A DNA stretch of 64,000 nt, taken from assembly GCF_012273895.1 (NCBI RefSeq), contig NC_052104.1:4216001-4280000 (forward strand), given 5' to 3'. The notes beneath the pieces are model-generated. The model was not told the origin of the DNA, did not search any database, and saw only the letters and a program-made list of their open reading frames with translations. Source of the DNA: Zerene cesonia. Taxonomy: Eukaryota; Arthropoda; Insecta; Lepidoptera; Pieridae. This document shows, piece after piece, positions 43,101 to 55,574 of this stretch. The translations under genes and the position numbers were made by a program. Position 1 is the first letter of the stretch. Each line of letters opens with the position of its first letter.

Positions 43101-46087
43101 AGAAGATATCGCTTTAAGATATCGCTTATTGTGGGAGTCGAGCACGCTATTGTGGGAGTCGAGCACGCTTCGGCACGAATTGGGCCAGCTCGCACCGGGG
43201 AAGTACCACACCCCCACAGAAAACCGGCGTGAAATAGTGGCATGCCACTGTGTTTCGTACGGTGAGTGGGGGAGCCGGTGGTCTATTTCCTTTTCCTCAA
43301 CCTTCCCAGTCCATTCCTTCTTTCCTGTCATGAATCCGTTCCTTTTCCCTTACCCACTAAAAGCGGGCAGCGCAATCGCAGAGGCACTTTGCGAATGTTC
43401 ATGGGCGGTGGTGATCGTTTACCATCAGGCGAACCACCAGCTCAGTTGCCCGCTATGACATAAAAAAAAAATATATCAAAATTTCTCAAAATATATCACT
43501 TCAAAAATGTAGCCAGAAAAAAAATGTTTGTGCCTTAGCATCCCGAGTGCGCTGCAGCGATACCCGCCGCGAGCTTTGCATCGCCACTCTTTTTATTAAC
43601 GACATTGTATCTAATATAATATGAACTTCTCAACAATATCGTTCGTTCCCATACTCCTCCGAAACGGCTCGACCGATTCTCGATAAGATCGATAACATTT
43701 TGTATACGTATCATGTTGGTCTGAGAATCGATCAACATCTATTTTTTATACTCCTAGATCATAAGAGTACGGCAGAACAGCTTTGCCAGGCCAGCCAGTA
43801 TTGCTATAAGTTTGTGTTTACGCGTGTGATGAGACGTGCCGCTAAAATACCGACACACGCGTCTCCGTTAATTTACTTTTTAGACCTTTACAGACAGATT
43901 TTAGTCATTACTGAATGTTTTATTGAAACTTTAACAATAATATAATTTTCAGATGGCTTGTGAGTGCTTCAATGGACTCGACTGTATGTACTTGGGATAT
44001 ACCTAGCGGAAAATTAGTTGATATATTTTCGGTGAGTTCATTCGTTGAATATTGTTTTTTTATTGAACACTAGCTATTTGCCCCGGTTTTACCCGTGGTA
44101 CATATATTATAGCCTACGTCATTCAGTGTAATTGCAGCTTTCTAATGGTGAAATCGGTCCAGCCGTTCATGCGTGATGCCGTGACCAAGGAAAACGGGTT
44201 TCATTTTTACACGCTTTTTATTAGCTTCACCTGTATGTTTGTTTGTAACCGACTTCTTTGGGCGCGATTTTGACCCACTTTAAACGGCCAGATTTCGTTC
44301 AAACTTTGTAGATTTATTGAGGACCGATGACAATACACTAATTTGATAAAATGATTCCATTTTTCAATTTGCAAAATATGATAAAAGCGTGTTTTTTAGT
44401 TTTTTTTAACTATTATAATATATTATTATATTTATAGATTGTAAAATAACATTTTTGGGACCTGTTATTGTCATTTATACGTTTAAATATTGAAGCAAGC
44501 TTGTTACGGTTTATGATATTTTAAATGTTGTTTCTGTACTTTTATATGTTGTAATAATTAGGAAATTGGTTGAATTTTATTCAAATAATTTTTGTAGGTT
44601 GAAGAGCCGTGTACTTCATTAAGTATGTCGCCTACGGGCGACTTCTTGGCGACAACTCATGTAGGCGAATTGGGAATTTTTCTTTGGGCTAACAAACATT
44701 TGTATGAAAGAATTTTCTTAAAGCCTATAGAGAGAACAGAGGCAAATATTCCGAAATTGAGTAAGTATTTCATAATTTTCATTTAACATACATTTTGTTG
44801 ATATATGTGTAGGCGAATGAGTCTTAGAAGTCTCATGTCCAGTTGTGGGCATTTGTGTTTGTATATTGTATATTTATAATTCATTTATATAATGTAGATG
44901 TGGGATATGTAAACAGCACATCAAGCATATAACTAGTCGAGAGGAAATGTTAGATATCGAATTAACTAAATTCTAGAAATTAAAAAAGAGTTTTTATGTT
45001 TTTTTACTTGTTTATTTTCATTTGATAAGTGAAGAAACACTGGTGGGATACAGCATTTCATCTCTATTGGTTATATGGTAGATGGAATAGGCTTAGCGCG
45101 TTTCACATCACACAGTATTTCAACTCGCGGTCTGGCCAAACTTAGTTTGAGGTACACATAAAGCCTATAGTACTCTGGGATAACCTACATATTACATAAT
45201 AAAATAATTTTTGATGTTGGTTGGTCTAGTTAGTGCTCTTCCTGTTAAGGTAATCTTGCTGAATATGTTGCATAAGTCCAGCAAAATATAGTTTATTTGG
45301 TTGTTATCAATTCTCATTTGTTTATTCTTGTGAATAGTTTCAATTTGAAAGCACTATCAGCATTTATTTCAATAAAATAATAATTTCAGAATTACCAACG
45401 ACAGCACCTGAGAAACCAAGCATAGAGGATATTGGAACAATTGACTTGGGAGAAGTTGAATATAAATCACCAGAACAAATAAGCAGTGAGCTGCTTACCC
45501 TTTCGGGAGAGTCTACTTCAAGGTGGCTTAATTTATTAAATCTAGACATTGTTAAAAAGAGAAATGCACCAAAAACACCACTAGCGGTTCCTAAATCTGC
45601 TCCATTCTTCTTACCGACTATACCAAGTCTTGGCTTAGAGTTTGATCTTGAAAAGGACAAAAACTCAAACAAGAAGTTTCTTATACCAGATTCATTGTCA
45701 ACATTAACACCATTCGCAAAGAAACTAAACGGATGTGAAAGTGAAAATGATTATGAAGTGTGCATTATGAAGCTAAAAGAAATGTCCCCCGCGGCCATAG
45801 AGGCAGAAGTATCAAGCCTGTCTCCAGAAGTTGGTGGTTCAATAGATGTCATGAAACAATTTCTCAGTATGATTGATATAATTTTGAAAAGTAATAAGGA
45901 TTTCGAGCTGGGTCAAGCGTATTTGGGACTGTTTTTGAAGACGCATACGAAAATTGTGTCTCAGAACAAGGAACTATTAAGAGAGTTGCATTCAGTGGAG
46001 GAATCGTCGGCAGCGGCGTGGTCAAGGTTGCAAAATAGTTTGCTGTATAATATATGTGTTGTTAAGGCATTAAAAGAAATGAATTGA
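40111..46087 (+). CDS. WDR36: WD repeat protein WDR36 / UTP21
   Basis: Eight exons join in frame: 40111-41054, 41195-41364, 41649-41885, 42191-42373, 42722-42917, 43953-44031, 44598-44760 and 45390-46087, giving 889 aa (human about 895-951). Residues 1-660 hold two tandem WD40 propellers (for example ITCMSGDGFHVYTASGNNIY, GSKYGHIVMWDLEEK, LVSASMDSTVCTWDIPSGKL); residues about 680-889 are the Utp21-specific C-terminal domain (SRWLNLLNLDIVKKRNAPK, PFFLPTIPSLGLEFD). The family is a subunit of the UTP-B complex of the small-subunit processome, needed for 18S rRNA maturation in the nucleolus. The first ATG fits the family start (IFAGARVLGYVSTHVPFV). The donor of exon 1 is GTTATT, which is weak; the join restores the conserved REGH text. 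Intron 5 carries a SINE. Its function matches that of pitchoune 15 kb away, but the link may be chance. Confidence 0.95.
42490..42684 (-). repeat. family E dispersed repeat with AAAC/AATC microsatellite, WDR36 intron 4
   Basis: CTAGCGGTCCGCCCCGGCTT, CCGTGGTACATATATAGCC, ATGGGCTATC, CAAACAAACAATCAAACAAT and TAATATTAGTATAGATT. It ends only 37 bp before the acceptor of exon 5, so it supplies part of the 3' region of the intron. Confidence 0.75.
43128..43470 (+). repeat. SINE-like family B, full-length copy 3, duplicated 5' end
   Basis: This is the same element as at 35391 and 39291, in WDR36 intron 5. Its first 21 bases are present twice in tandem (43128-43148 and 43149-43169). Just before them a 12-bp word AAGATATCGCTT also occurs twice (43103 and 43116). 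Confidence 0.82.
44069..44420. repeat. two abutting dispersed repeats in WDR36 intron 6
   Basis: The first (44069-44202) starts ACTAGCTATTTGCCCCGG and contains CCCGTGGTACATATAT, as in family E. The second (about 44210-44420) contains GTAACCGACTTCTTTGGGCG, CGATTTTGACCCACTTTAAA and GAGGACCGATGACAATACAC, a unit I recognise as common in Lepidoptera. Class not determined. Confidence 0.5.
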
Positions 46088-46327
46088 ATTTCAAATTGAA
46101 GTTTTGTATTATTTTTTTAAAGGTGCGGGTAGGCATCTTATAATTTTAAGTCACATTGGTTATGGCATCGATCATTCATTTTGTATGCTTCACATGGCAA
46201 CAAAATGTGCAAAATACGCTCACTCGTATTTTTCGTTGGGCAACAATAATATTTATTGTTAGTTGAACACAATATTATTAAATTATGATGAAATTTATAC
46301 ACAAAATTATTACTGTTCAAATATCGA

Positions 46328-46333
46328 AATAAA
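46328..46333 (+). terminator. candidate polyadenylation signal of WDR36
   Basis: AATAAA about 240 bp after the TGA stop; no earlier perfect signal was seen. Confidence 0.4.
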
Positions 46334-49300
46334 TAAAACTATTTTATTAGATTACTCTATATAAAAAAAAATCTAACATACATGCATATCTTCGACTAAA
46401 TAGCAACATTATCTTTTTTGGTAATATTTAAAAAAAGCTTGATTATTAATGTAATGAGTGTTTTTTTATGTATAAAGAAGCTTATACCCGGGCATAACTT
46501 CGAAATAGTTATTTTTTCTTTCGTAATCTCCGTTTTTTTAATATTATGAACTACATAAAACATTTATTGCATTCATTTATCCGACTACAAGTTAAAGCTA
46601 ACTAAATAATGTTTATTATTCCCTTTTACACGATAACCTTGACCGTGTTTAAATTCGGCACCAAATGCCAAATAAACAACTTCTAAGCATGAATTCAAAT
46701 AAAAGGGGTTTCATTACAATGCAAACAATAGTTTCTGTACAGATAATATAAAGCTTTGTAGCCAAGATAGACACAAAGACGAGTAGTCAAATATTAAAAA
46801 TTGAAGTTCCGGCTACTGTATCCCCTTCAAAATTAATTCGTAGAAAATATTATAATATACACATTTTCTGTGTACAGAAAACATTTTAGAAAACTGTTAC
46901 ATTTCTATAACTAATTCTAAATAGAGATCATACAATGTGGGTTCTAATTAGGTTTTAGTTATAGATATTTAAAACAGGTATAAGAAATATAGGACTATGC
47001 TAATTAGCACACTTAGTGAATAGGTATCTAAATAAAATGCATTTTAGATTCGTAGTTGCATCGTTTAGATTATAGAACAAGATAATGTGGCTTTTATGTC
47101 GAATAACAATAAAAAGAAATTACCTAGCTCGATCGGGTTCTAGCGGGATTTCTTAATGAGGTTTTTACTCCATTAACTTTTTTACAGGTATTGCACAGAT
47201 CAATGCTGTCAAGTGGGATTTCCTTAGAGAATGTGGTTAATTTAAAAAATCGTTTAAAATGCAAGTTTGTTTTCTATAGGTACCTATTTACTAAGAATAG
47301 CACAGCAAAGAAGTGTTTTCTCAGCTGCATAAATTTCCAACTATTCTTTCTATTACAAGTTATAACAAACTAATATATATTCGTATATTTAAGCAAAACT
47401 TGGGTAGGAATAGAGTTTAACATTCTCAACATATACCCGACGCTTTGAATATTAAGATTATCGTCAGTTTAGTGTAAAATTCACATATACCGAAGAGCGT
47501 CGGCCTCCTTTATTAATTAAAGGTGCGAACGTGATATCTTAGTAAAATTCACCGGTTCGTAGCTAGGCATTTGTATTCCAAGCACAGCTACGTGTATCAA
47601 GTTATCAGGATAATCAGGTATGAATATTGGATTTACGTCAAATAGCGAACTAAGTACACCCATCAGCTTCAAGGGAGATGGAGAATAAAGAACAGCCCTT
47701 TTCATTTCTTGTTCACAGATAGATATTTTCAAGCAAATATTATAAGGTAGGACGCTATTTATAATTTCTCGTTAGAAATGTAAGCAAGGGAAAATACACA
47801 GAATATGCTTATTGACTCAAAATTAAGTATTCATTAAAATCAAGATATTCATGACGTAGTAAAAAATATTTTGTTTATCAAAGACCCAAGGAAAGTAAAT
47901 ATACTTAATGTCTATTGTATTTACAAATTACACAAATACTATAAGATACAAATTGTTTAAGCGATCTAAATGTAGCTGTATGTAACGTACCATTATCTTC
48001 TAATAAATAAGCAATCTATTTGCCAAGTATGAGTTATAATTTTAGTATTTTCTAAACAAAAAACGAAAAAAAAGTCCATAAAAGCTAGTATTATCGTACC
48101 TACAATAGTCTATCCTTAGATGTGTAGAATGTAGGTAGTTCATATAGTACGTGTCAGCATCTAGGTTCTAGATCGTATCAGTTGTGCTATGCGCAATCCA
48201 TTAACGTGCTACGTTATTGCATACAATCGAAACAGATATCTGGCAACATTTCAAACTATCTTGAAATCTCATTTTAGTTTGAAGTTTGAACTATGAAGGT
48301 TTAACACTGAAAATAGATGAAGAAAATATAATATAGCTATAAATTGACTTGTAAATATATTAATTCAAGTATAATAGGTAGTTTAAAGCTGCGTGATATT
48401 TTATACGAAAAGTCTAACTTTAACTACTACAATTTTATACCCACTTATTATAATTATTAACTAATTTTACTTCAGTTTTAAACTTTCACATTTTATAAAA
48501 TATTTGAACTATACACAATTTATAAGTTTTTAACTTTTGCAATAAGCATGAAAATGAAAAATCCAAAAACTTGTTTCTCTAAATGTAAGACGGTAGTGGT
48601 TGCTATTGCAAATCAAATCACAACTTTTGCATTACGCGGCTTTCTAGATTCATTCAACACATTAACTTCTAAGACTTTTCGCACTTAAAACTTTCCCGTA
48701 CCACGTCGGTGTTGTTAGATTATATCGCCGACATTCCGACGTATTGTTGTTACCAGGGACAACTTTAAACAACATATTAAGTGCGGAAAATTGTGCCACG
48801 TCGTGTTTTACAACGATCCCAATTTAACCTCAAAGTCAAATTTTAAGATTTAATGTCAGATTGTATTGTGTTCTTGCTTACGTTAACTTTTATAACACCT
48901 AACTGATTTCTATATATTTTTTAAAAGTATGTAGTCTGTATCATGTTCTGGTGGTGAGATATTTATTTATTTGCTAGGGCGGTATGGCTATCAGCGCGAC
49001 ATTTCATGAATCACTGTCATTATAAATTTTTAACGTAAACCAACATTTTGTCGAAATGTCTGTAGACGAAGAAAAGTTAATTGTCTTTGTGAATAATTAT
49101 TGAGTAATATATAACCTCCACTTCGTCACAGTCTTACTCGAAACCTGCTGAACCATAACTGACTGTATAAACAGTACTTATAAATTGTCGCGATGCTGCA
49201 GTTCAAGTGCGTTTTACTGAATTAAGCCTACCTCTAATATCGGATTCACAATAACATAGATATACATCAACCAGAATTATAGTTCTGAATTATTCACTCG

Positions 49301-52300
49301 ACTACCAATTGTAAAAAAAATTTCGAAGGTTGACGTTTGCTATAATTAATTATTTTTTAATACAATATTTGATATAGTATAGGTAAGTAAGGTAAAATGT
49401 ACGTTTCGTATTTATAAAACAAAAAACAATACTTTCTGGAAATTGTGGAGAGAAAGTTTTCCAATTGATAATAATTTTCATTGTATGCAGCACAAAGAGG
49501 AGCAGAAAAGTATGAAGTTGTGAAATAAATTCTTAATTTAAGAGCTGACTGAACGCCGCCTGAAAGAAAAGTCGGGATTAGAAGAACAAAGACTGCGCCC
49601 GGCCCATTGCGAGTGTTTTTTCACCCGCATTGCCATAGCTGCTGTTTATACAAATTGGCACTTAAAACTTTAGAAATAAAGATTACTTACTGCTTTATGA
49701 TCACGAGAATAGCCATAATTTAATTATCAATTGACTTAAAACTTCTTGGAGGTAGGTAATGTTTATTATTGAAGTGCTATCTAACGAAATTATGTACATT
49801 TAGTCATATCTACCTATTTATTTCCAAATATATATAAGAACATATCAATAACATGATTATCATTAAATTGTTATTTGTTTACTGAGTTTAGAAACAATTC
49901 TACAATTTAATTTGGTCCTGAAACATTTATCGACAGACCCTGAATCTGAATCGTTGACGGAATCTGTCAGGACGTAGTTAGTCCTCTAGTACGGTAACCA
50001 AGTTCGGTGAGCAGACGTTACTTGTCTTCAAATATTTGATCATGTTCAGCATGCTCACAAATTTCTCCTCCCTCACCGAAAGAGGAGTTAATCCTACTAA
50101 TAATATATATCCGAAAGTTTGTAACGGATTTTTATGATACTTAGAAGTGACGTAACTTATGTGCTTACCAGAATAAAGCAACTTGCTTTTGCCCGCGGCT
50201 TCTTTTGTGAATGAAACCGCGAAGCGCAGATAAGGGTCCACGCGAAAGAGTGCAAATAAATAGTAAAAAAAAAATCTCGCACGTCTGGACCTGGACCTTA
50301 AATACTGTGCTACCTAGGTGAAGGTAGATACTAATATTTACGTAGTACGATATAAATTCATTCAGAAATATGATCTTTGATTACTTATATAATTAACTGA
50401 AATAAAATTCTACTAAAGATTCCTTGAATTCTTATCAAACTTTGATAACTTTGTACCGAATTGAGGACAACTGTAATGAAGATAGTACCAAGGTACTTTT
50501 TAGGTTATGAATTAATTTCATTATGGATAAGTGTCTGATCCATTTTCTGTTATAAAATTAAATACCTAGTTATATGTTTTTACGTCTTAACGTTTATAGT
50601 AACGTCTGCAATCGATTTTATGCCTCTCGAAATGTTCATGGGCGGTGGTTGCGCTTACCATCAGGCGACTCAGCAGCTCCATTGTGGACGGTGACAGTAA
50701 AAAAAAATCTTCTTGCATTCGAGGGGGTTACAGTATTGTACACATGATCCCACAAATAAAAAACGAATTTTAGTCGGTAGCCTAATAAAATATTTATATT
50801 ACTACGACTCAAAACGGTGAAGAAAACCAAAAAGTTGAAGAACTACACTTACATCCCATCAGCATTTTATATGGGCGATGTAATCATCTAACGCTTGCTT
50901 ATTTACCCTAATATAAAAAAAAAACAAAATAGTTGTTAGTCCATATATGTAAATGTGCATAAAAAGTTTAAATAGGCGATGGCCCAAATACATCGCGCCT
51001 CCACTGCACGTTGCGGTCAATGCATTCGGTTACAATTTGATTTCGTTGTTACGGTGACTTACCGTGCGGATTGGGATTACCACGTCGATAATTAAACGCC
51101 ATTGCAATACATCGCGATTCATACGAAAACGTTGGACTCATATTATCGTACTTACGTAAAATTCTGGTTATTTTCGGAGTACAATAGCCAGTTGAATATG
51201 AAGCTATTAATATACCTTGAAAATGATAAAAAATATGAGATGTAGAGAATAAAAGGATATGAAGGTTCTTAATGTGTTTAATTATACTTATTGCCAAGCT
51301 TTTGCTTTATTATTATTTTACACTTAATGGGTATTGAGAGTTCCTTAATTGTGCAAGGATTATGTAATCTCTATTTAAAAATACAGTCTGATCCAAATGT
51401 GGTAAAGTCTATTTTAATGCACATTTGTGTGAGGTGCTCAAGTCAGGGAATTGAAACGATGTTGACGTTGGACAAGTGAACGCTATTAACAGTTTTTTTA
51501 TATTACGAGTATTTACCTGCGATTCGAATTTAATCTGTATCATGTAATCCTTTCGTTGTGAATTCATACAATTTCCAATAAATAGTGCAGTGTTGTGTTT
51601 AACAATACTGCGTCATTCTTAGCGAATCTGTATATACGTAATTTCTAAGAAGTTTTTAAACCACGTTACCTAATCATTACATTACGATCACAACATGTTT
51701 TAATTCTTTTTTAAATAAATTTCTTAATTAATTATTTCAATAATAAATTAGAGCTCGCCGATATGCCATTTGGTTTTTAGTACAGACAGAATAAGGCTTA
51801 GATTAATTACATTGCATGGGAAAATCGGCAAATTATATACGTAAAAATGGATTGCTATAAGTGAATGTAGGTCGCAAAAGGCTGAAAATCTCTTATGAGT
51901 CATGTATCTTCATAGTAGATGCTGAACTTAATCACCAAATGGATGCGGTTTGAGGGCTATCGCTTGTACTCTAGCCTGACGGTAAATGAGAGAAATGAAA
52001 TGGGGATTGCAATTACTTAGGATCGGTGTAACTAATATATTTACACTTCTTGTTCCTTTCCTCGTCCTGCTTTCATATATTTATATATTATATCATATAA
52101 AAGTTATGACATTTCAAGACAATCAAAATTCCCAATTTTCTTGGAATTTAACCTAATCCACAATGTATATGTAAACATATATAAAAAAAGCAATGCGAAA
52201 TAGGTGGGCTGCAGAAGTTCAAGGCAAAAATGATCACATTATTAAACGTGAAACACATATTTCCTCAATTTAATTTTATCTCATGACCCTTTGCGAGCCT

Positions 52301-52950
52301 TGATGAAAGTATATAGAATTAATCACAGCGGTCCCTTGTAAATCGAAAAGAAAAAGGTTTCATCAGCGGTATGCTAATTACAAAAAGCAGAATACCTACA
52401 ACCCTTTTAAAGTCGTCCATTTCAGTACGAATATTTTATTCAGGTTATGGTGCAAGGGTGATTTGCTAAAAGGTTTGTTTTTAGCTACATGCGACAAATG
52501 AAAAGGACTGCCAATGGCGGTATTTGAGTCTATTTCCCATTTTGTATATTTTTATACATTCATTTCTCTCGTTTCAATAATGTGTTAAATATGATCAGCG
52601 GATGACTAACGTATTACGTGAGTTAATATGCAGTTAGAGTAGTTAAAAGATTTCTATTTCTAATGATGACATATTTGATTAAAAAGTTAATTTCAAAGTT
52701 CATTATTTCTGTTTTTTTGATAATGTTGATAAAACTTTAGTTTGAAGTTTTCCCTGCATATCTCCAGTTCATTTGAATATCATTAGACCGACTAATAGGG
52801 TGGTAGTGGTTCATAAGGGATTTTCTTTGGTTAGTACCAATCTTTCAATGTAATTTAATACAGTCAGCCCTATTAAATTTCTATGTTGCTTGAAGAACAA
52901 TTTGGCAAAAACAAAATGATTTCCCGTATATAACCCGTATATGTATCCGT
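46334..52950. other. gene-free AT-rich stretch
   Basis: No coding exon or gene model can be supported. Open frames are 90 codons or fewer and without domain character. Visible content: a decayed dispersed-repeat piece at about 50080-50240 (GCTTTTGCCCGCGGCTTC), a family B 3' end at 50595-50705, and a slightly GC-richer unrepeated piece at about 49550-49645. It may be intergenic, or an intron of a gene beyond the window. Confidence 0.55.
50595..50705 (+). repeat. SINE-like family B, 3' end only
   Basis: GTCTGCAATCGATTTTATGC, ATGTTCATGGGCGGTGGTTG, ACCATCAGGCGACTCAGCAG and a poly-A tail match the ends of the full copies. The 5' two thirds are absent, as expected of a truncated retroinsertion. 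Confidence 0.75.
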
Positions 52951-52964
52951 TGTTAGTATTTTAA

Positions 52965-53275
52965 AAGCCGTGGTGGCTCAGTGGTGAGAACCTCGGACTT
53001 CAAAATCGATAAGTCGAGGTTCGAGACCGGGGCGAGCGTGCAGGATATAAATTGATTTTTCAATTTATCTGCACATGTGGATAACATCACCACTGCTTCA
53101 AACGGTGAAGGAAAACATCGTGAGGAAACCGGCATGTCCTAGAATTCAAACTTCGACGACATGTGACATCTGCCAATCCGCACTTGGCCAGCGTGGTGGA
53201 TTATGTCCTGAACCCTCATAGGAGGCCTGTGTCCCAGCAGTGGGAACAATATATGGCTGATGATGATGATGATGA
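52965..53275 (+). mobile_element. SINE family A, complete copy with 14-bp target duplication
   Basis: The 311-bp element lies between exact copies of TGTTAGTATTTTAA (52951-52964 and 53276-53289). The head has a Pol III A-box (TGGCTCAGTGG) and B-box (GGTTCGAGACC), so it derives from a tRNA. The body holds CATGTGGATAACATCACCAC and GTGAGGAAACCGGCATG. The tail GGAGGCCTGTGTCCCAGCAG followed by (TGA)n resembles the end of the RTE LINE at 6012-6329. It is the youngest-looking copy in the window. Confidence 0.88.
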
Positions 53276-53289
53276 TGTTAGTATTTTAA

Positions 53290-54574
53290 TCCTTACATCA
53301 AAAGTCTAAGTGTTATATTTGGGATTTTTTCTATCGAATCAAATTTTGGCATGACTTTTTCAATACTGTATTATATCATTAGCATTTATATTGAAACATA
53401 TGGCAGTGGATCATATACTTTATATAATATAAGACTATCCCGGTTTATGCTCATGTAGCCTCCAAAAAGAAAGTGATGAAATTATCAATTATAAATATTC
53501 GGTTATGTTTATGAAATTTATAAAAGGGTAGAGATTCAAACCACCGCCGCCCATCATTCGAAATGCGATATAGTAGATGACAAAGTTTCCATCACCACAC
53601 ACACTAAGCCACGAGGTGTATTGTGTCAGTATGTAGGTAAATTAATTGATGTTTCATAAAATCACATTATTTTAAAACTGAATAAAAAAAAAAAACTGAC
53701 AAAGAGCACATCTTCTTATTGCGCTTGAACAGTGGCATTTTTACCTTAATAATTACTTCTCCCTGATTTAATACGTGTTCAATTTAACACGATTTATGCA
53801 TAAATTTAAATTAATTCTGCGTGTAATTATTTCTTAATTAATTTTTTGAGTGTTTAACAAATTGCTTGTACTCGTATTTTATCAGAATGTATGGTGAGTG
53901 AATAAATAAATGCCATTTACCTCATGAAAATAAACACATAGTCAATTGCTGAATAATTCATCCAGGCTATGAATTCTCAAGCAATACAAATAACATCAAC
54001 AAAACTCAATATTGTTTAATAATAATCAGCGTCTCTGTTACAGTTCAGATTTCAGACGTTTATTCAAAAACAAACGGCCCGTATAGCTGGGTGAATTAAT
54101 GTCAAAGCGAAAACTACTCCGGAATTGCCTCTTGACTCTAGTTCAACTTTGAATTTCCATTTATAATCACCATAAGTCCTTTCTGCGAACTTATCGGAGT
54201 ATTTTACTTTATCACATCACTGTTTATACGACTGAGATTACGAGTTATATTAATATCATATAGTTATTGTATACTTATGTAAGTTTTAAACAAATTCTTA
54301 GAATGTTACGTATAGAGAACTAAAGTTGTTGGTTGTTTGTTTGAGATGTGATATCTAGGTTAATATGTAATTTCTAACGCTAGTATCCAATACAGTAGAA
54401 TGTTTGTAAATATGTGTATCAGTAAAATAAAATATTAAAGAACGTAATACATAATAAGCGATAAAAGAAGAAACAAGTTAATATCACTTTATTATGTATT
54501 ATAAATAAAGACGATAACAAATTGAAATGAGATAAAACCTATCATTTCATGTTACAATTTTCGCTATGAGAACC
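53290..54574. other. AT-rich stretch, nothing recognised
   Basis: No coding exon, repeat or RNA gene was recognised between the SINE and the assembly gap. Confidence 0.5.
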
Positions 54575-55574
54575 NNNNNNNNNNNNNNNNNNNNNNNNNN
54601 NNNNNNNNNNNNNNNNNNNNNNNNNNNNNNNNNNNNNNNNNNNNNNNNNNNNNNNNNNNNNNNNNNNNNNNNNNNNNNNNNNNNNNNNNNNNNNNNNNNN
54701 NNNNNNNNNNNNNNNNNNNNNNNNNNNNNNNNNNNNNNNNNNNNNNNNNNNNNNNNNNNNNNNNNNNNNNNNNNNNNNNNNNNNNNNNNNNNNNNNNNNN
54801 NNNNNNNNNNNNNNNNNNNNNNNNNNNNNNNNNNNNNNNNNNNNNNNNNNNNNNNNNNNNNNNNNNNNNNNNNNNNNNNNNNNNNNNNNNNNNNNNNNNN
54901 NNNNNNNNNNNNNNNNNNNNNNNNNNNNNNNNNNNNNNNNNNNNNNNNNNNNNNNNNNNNNNNNNNNNNNNNNNNNNNNNNNNNNNNNNNNNNNNNNNNN
55001 NNNNNNNNNNNNNNNNNNNNNNNNNNNNNNNNNNNNNNNNNNNNNNNNNNNNNNNNNNNNNNNNNNNNNNNNNNNNNNNNNNNNNNNNNNNNNNNNNNNN
55101 NNNNNNNNNNNNNNNNNNNNNNNNNNNNNNNNNNNNNNNNNNNNNNNNNNNNNNNNNNNNNNNNNNNNNNNNNNNNNNNNNNNNNNNNNNNNNNNNNNNN
55201 NNNNNNNNNNNNNNNNNNNNNNNNNNNNNNNNNNNNNNNNNNNNNNNNNNNNNNNNNNNNNNNNNNNNNNNNNNNNNNNNNNNNNNNNNNNNNNNNNNNN
55301 NNNNNNNNNNNNNNNNNNNNNNNNNNNNNNNNNNNNNNNNNNNNNNNNNNNNNNNNNNNNNNNNNNNNNNNNNNNNNNNNNNNNNNNNNNNNNNNNNNNN
55401 NNNNNNNNNNNNNNNNNNNNNNNNNNNNNNNNNNNNNNNNNNNNNNNNNNNNNNNNNNNNNNNNNNNNNNNNNNNNNNNNNNNNNNNNNNNNNNNNNNNN
55501 NNNNNNNNNNNNNNNNNNNNNNNNNNNNNNNNNNNNNNNNNNNNNNNNNNNNNNNNNNNNNNNNNNNNNNNNNN
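54575..55574. other. assembly gap of exactly 1000 N
   Basis: A placeholder gap in gene-free sequence. Long 'open frames' over it are artefacts. Unlike the first gap, no recognised repeat borders it. Confidence 0.97.

Noticed and set aside
52967..53035. Possible tRNA gene (A-box and B-box present)
   Set aside because: The same 311-bp unit with a non-tRNA body and a (TGA)n tail occurs several times and has target duplications. It is a tRNA-derived SINE; no cloverleaf with a proper acceptor stem can be closed.
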